Assembly (NCBI GenBank): GCA_003993805.1
Contig: RSEF01000031.1
Coordinates: forward strand, 52,880,398-52,944,397
DNA: 64,000 nucleotides
From: Himantopus leucocephalus
Taxonomy: Eukaryota > Chordata > Aves > Charadriiformes > Recurvirostridae
Reading direction: 5' to 3'
In this document: one piece after another, positions 61,168-64,000 of the stretch
Position numbering within the stretch: position 1 is the stretch's first letter
Layout: every line of letters begins with the position of its first letter
Program-made: the position numbers and the translations under genes
The notes under the pieces: generated by a model
Database searches by the model: none
Seen by the model: the letters and a program-made list of their open reading frames with translations, nothing else
What the model was told of the DNA's origin: nothing

Positions 61168-63542
61168 GGTTAATTCATGTAATTCCTCAATCCAATTCAC
61201 TATAAGACTGCAAAATGTGGAAGAACCCACATGGTACGGAGGTGGAAATGAGGAGCAATGGGAAGACAGGACTGCTTTTTTCGGCTGCTGTGACAACTTA
61301 CACTGGCTCAAAAGGCTCATCTAACTGTTACCTCACTCTGCATCCTGTAAACGCATGAGTGTTTTCTCAGAAATAGATTCTGACCACACAGTTCAGTAAT
61401 GAATTTCAGTAGAAATAAAAGGCCCACCTCTGTGTGTAGGTCTGGCTAATAGGATTTTGATCTCAACACTTAGTAATTACCAAGTAACTATTTTCTTCCC
61501 ATTCTGCAAACTGTAAATATGGGATTTATTGACAGATCCCATTTTTCATTTGATGAGAAAATACAGCAGAAGAATATATGCAGGTGTTCATGGAAGCATG
61601 AGTGTTAAGATGAAACAGAGATATCATTCATGATTATTTAGCATAGCTTAGCCAAATAGATTTAACAAACAAATATAATTTAATATTGACGCTACAATGC
61701 ACTGGAATGCCAAGTTCTGTTTTTTCTGAGAGCCTTTTATTTAATGTTTTAAAGATTTTAAATAAGTCAACAAACCACTGTAATTTACTGACTATTGCTG
61801 ATATCTGCTAATAAAAGTCTTCATGATATAAGCTTTGCTTCTGATTAGACCAAATTTTTTTGACAATATCCTCCTCTTTATGTTCTGGTACTTCAATTAC
61901 CAATTTTGATCTGAACTAGGAGCAGTAGACAGAAAACCTTGTATGTCTGGAAATATAAAAAAAGTAGGCAAAATAATGTAACCAAGCATTTCCAATTAGT
62001 TGCCTTTTTAAAATTTATTTTATTTTAGGCAGATGTTAAGGCAACCTGAACTCCCTCCAGGTCAGTGTGCACACTAGCTGCTATTATAAAAAGTGATTTG
62101 GTAAATGACATCTTACTTAAGAAACCTGTGACCTCAGTAGCCGCATGATTATAAAATACTTCTCAGCACTTTTTATTGCAGAAATAAGAGAGAGGATGTT
62201 AACACTGCCTTTTGCGCCATAATCAATGGACTAATTAACCAAATCTGTAACCTTTAGTATGACTACATGGCCACCAGCTATGTAACTTGACTTTCAGGCT
62301 CCATTCACAAGGCTGACAGCTAGAAAAACATTTGTTTTATTTACAAAGTACCTACTCGAGAAAGAAGGCACTGAGACACAACAAACATGAAATGTCAGTG
62401 TATCTTCGCAGTCACTTCTCTGAATATATTTTGTGTTGTACAAAAGAATTGTTTTTGCCATATTACATCCACACCATATTAATCAGCTGAACCAGTTCTA
62501 TTATGTCTTCCCTTCTGTATTTCAAACACCTTAGCAGTACAGAACAGATTTATGAATCTTGAAAGTAGTAAAGTAAAAAGGGGGGAAAAAACCCAAACAA
62601 CCTGTGTTTACAGTGCCTAAAATGGAAAGGCCTGCGTGTACTCATATACAAACAAAATTAGAAGTTACTGTTCTGAAAAAGAAATGCTTGAAAAACACCA
62701 TGGTTTAAGGCTTTACAGAACATATCATTGTACTCAGTGTAGGAGGTGAAGACAAGAGGCAATTTATTCTGCAGCTGGTTTAGAAATAAACACAGCAACG
62801 GAAGATAAGGAGTGAAAGAGGGATAAATCCTCCTGTAGCAAACTTGATGGACAGACAGGCTGCCATTAACAATGCTGTTGCCTTTGTAAGTACAGAGTGA
62901 TGTGGAGATACCCTGGCATTTATACTGTAGACATGGTCCTTAAAGATTTTACACCTCCAATTCCTTAGAATTATCAGCTATCTCCAGCCTGTCACTCATC
63001 CTGGCAATCTTAGATTTCTAGCTTGCAGGCCAGGCAGATTATTGACAAAGCAATCCAGGGTGATATAATACACCCTGACAAACAACAGTGAGGGGGATTG
63101 TGTTTACCACTTTCACTGCACCAATTCGGCTAAATTAATTCTTAACGCCGAAAGTAAACTTTCTCTTGATAAGCATTCACTCCCCTCGCGCTATTGTTTT
63201 GCCGCACTACCCTGGCTCCGAGTAGGGTAGCAATGCATTTTGATGCATCTAATTTAACCTGCTTGCCCCTAATAGAAGTGAGAAGAAGGCTTCTCGTACG
63301 ACACCAAGCTAGCCAACAGCTATAAATACAAAAATGCTGGCATATGATAAAGTGAAAGCTCCAGCTTAAACGGAAAGAAAAAAAAAGGCAGGAACATTTC
63401 AAATTTAGGCTTGCTTCTCTGTCCTCACCTTACCTACTTCTACTGGGACCGTAGCGCACACAGTATGAACTTTAAGATCACATCCTGTTGAGAGACATAA
63501 GCACTGTTGAAAACATAAAAAATAAAACTGGCTCTGAGATGA

Positions 63543-63555
63543 TTTTTTTTTTTTT
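63543..63555. repeat. Poly-T run
   Basis: Thirteen T residues followed by CCCTCTGCC. Confidence 0.9.
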
Positions 63556-63642
63556 CCCTCTGCCATGCTTTTGCCCAAAGGCATTTTTCAGCTNGGAGGT
63601 AATTGCCACCTCACTGTCCTATTAAGGGATAATGGGATTTGT

Positions 63643-63663
63643 AAAAAAAAAAAAAAAAAAAAA
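63643..63663. repeat. Poly-A run
   Basis: About 21 A residues followed by GGGTTTTAAAG. No recognisable retroelement lies upstream. Confidence 0.9.
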
Positions 63664-64000
63664 GGGTTTTAAAGAGCTGACAGACCCTTAGCAGTAGGGA
63701 TGACTCTATATGCTGCTAAACTTCTGCACTGATTACTTAGACTAGTCGCCTAAAAAGGATTATTTTATGCATTCAGGATGAAAAAATCATTGATTTAGCA
63801 CCCAATGCTTCAGCTGCAGCTTATGCAAAGAGTGATGTCATAAATGTGGGAGAAAACATCACATTTGCTTACTTACAGTTATTGATGAATCTCTTCTGTG
63901 TCAATTTTATCAGACACAGCAAGGCTAATCCATAAATAACTTATGTGCCAGGAGTTCAGTCATTTGGATGAGATGAAGTTAATTGTAAAACAGAAGTAAA

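Larger units (their letters stand above)
58051..64000. other. Unique non-coding stretch to window end
   Basis: No gene is recognised. It holds paired TGATGTCA motifs (60597-60619), a compound trinucleotide microsatellite (61048-61167), homopolymers (63543-63555 T, 63643-63663 A) and an N at 63594. Segments 62030-62330 and 63110-63370 are non-repetitive and motif-rich, and could be conserved elements. Confidence 0.55.

Overview
The window reads as vertebrate nuclear DNA, most likely from a bird (some other sauropsid is possible). The main evidence is two clear CR1 LINE 3' ends plus one decayed CR1 copy, all on the + strand. Two older interspersed-repeat fossils (a CR1/L3-type reverse transcriptase fragment and a MIR-type SINE), generally low repeat density and AT-rich sequence fit the same picture. 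No bacterial-style genes, operons, rRNA, tRNA or CRISPR array are visible. Single N characters mostly sit in homopolymers, low-complexity tracts or tandem repeats, and one run of 100 N interrupts a CR1 copy, so this is a draft-type assembly with unresolved joins.

Bases 1-2809 hold the most unusual structure: about fifteen tandem copies of an exon-like module. The module is usually 141 bases (47 codons), with the same split-codon phase at both ends, separated by 44-60-base spacers that look like minimal introns (GTGACT/GTGAGT donor, pyrimidine tract, CAG acceptor). Most measurable module lengths are multiples of three (132, 135, 141, or 147 once a 64-base assembly duplication is removed). A shared frame encodes a Cys/His-containing motif followed by a basic, Gly-rich tail. 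Most copies carry one to three in-frame stops, but the last two (2512-2646 and 2701-2809) are open and end in a stop codon. I do not recognise the family. It may be the 3' end of a decaying, internally expanded gene or an exon-derived satellite; long open frames also exist on the opposite strand.

From 2810 to 64000 the window resembles intergenic or intronic gene-desert DNA. I found no convincing protein-coding gene. The landmarks are a perfect 31-base inverted repeat pair enclosing 225 bases (24955-25241), which looks like a Tc1/mariner-type MITE with TA target sites and TTAGG termini; the CR1 copy broken by the assembly gap (24366-24820); an isolated exon-like segment with near-consensus splice sites (36161-36239); the L3-type fragment (49790-50030); a pair of CR1 copies (51702-52090 and 52306-52456); a GC-rich island (56757-56940); the MIR-type fossil (57886-58050); and a compound trinucleotide microsatellite (61048-61167). 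Several AT-rich unique stretches with clustered palindromic or paired factor-like motifs are plausible regulatory elements, but this cannot be shown without cross-species alignment.
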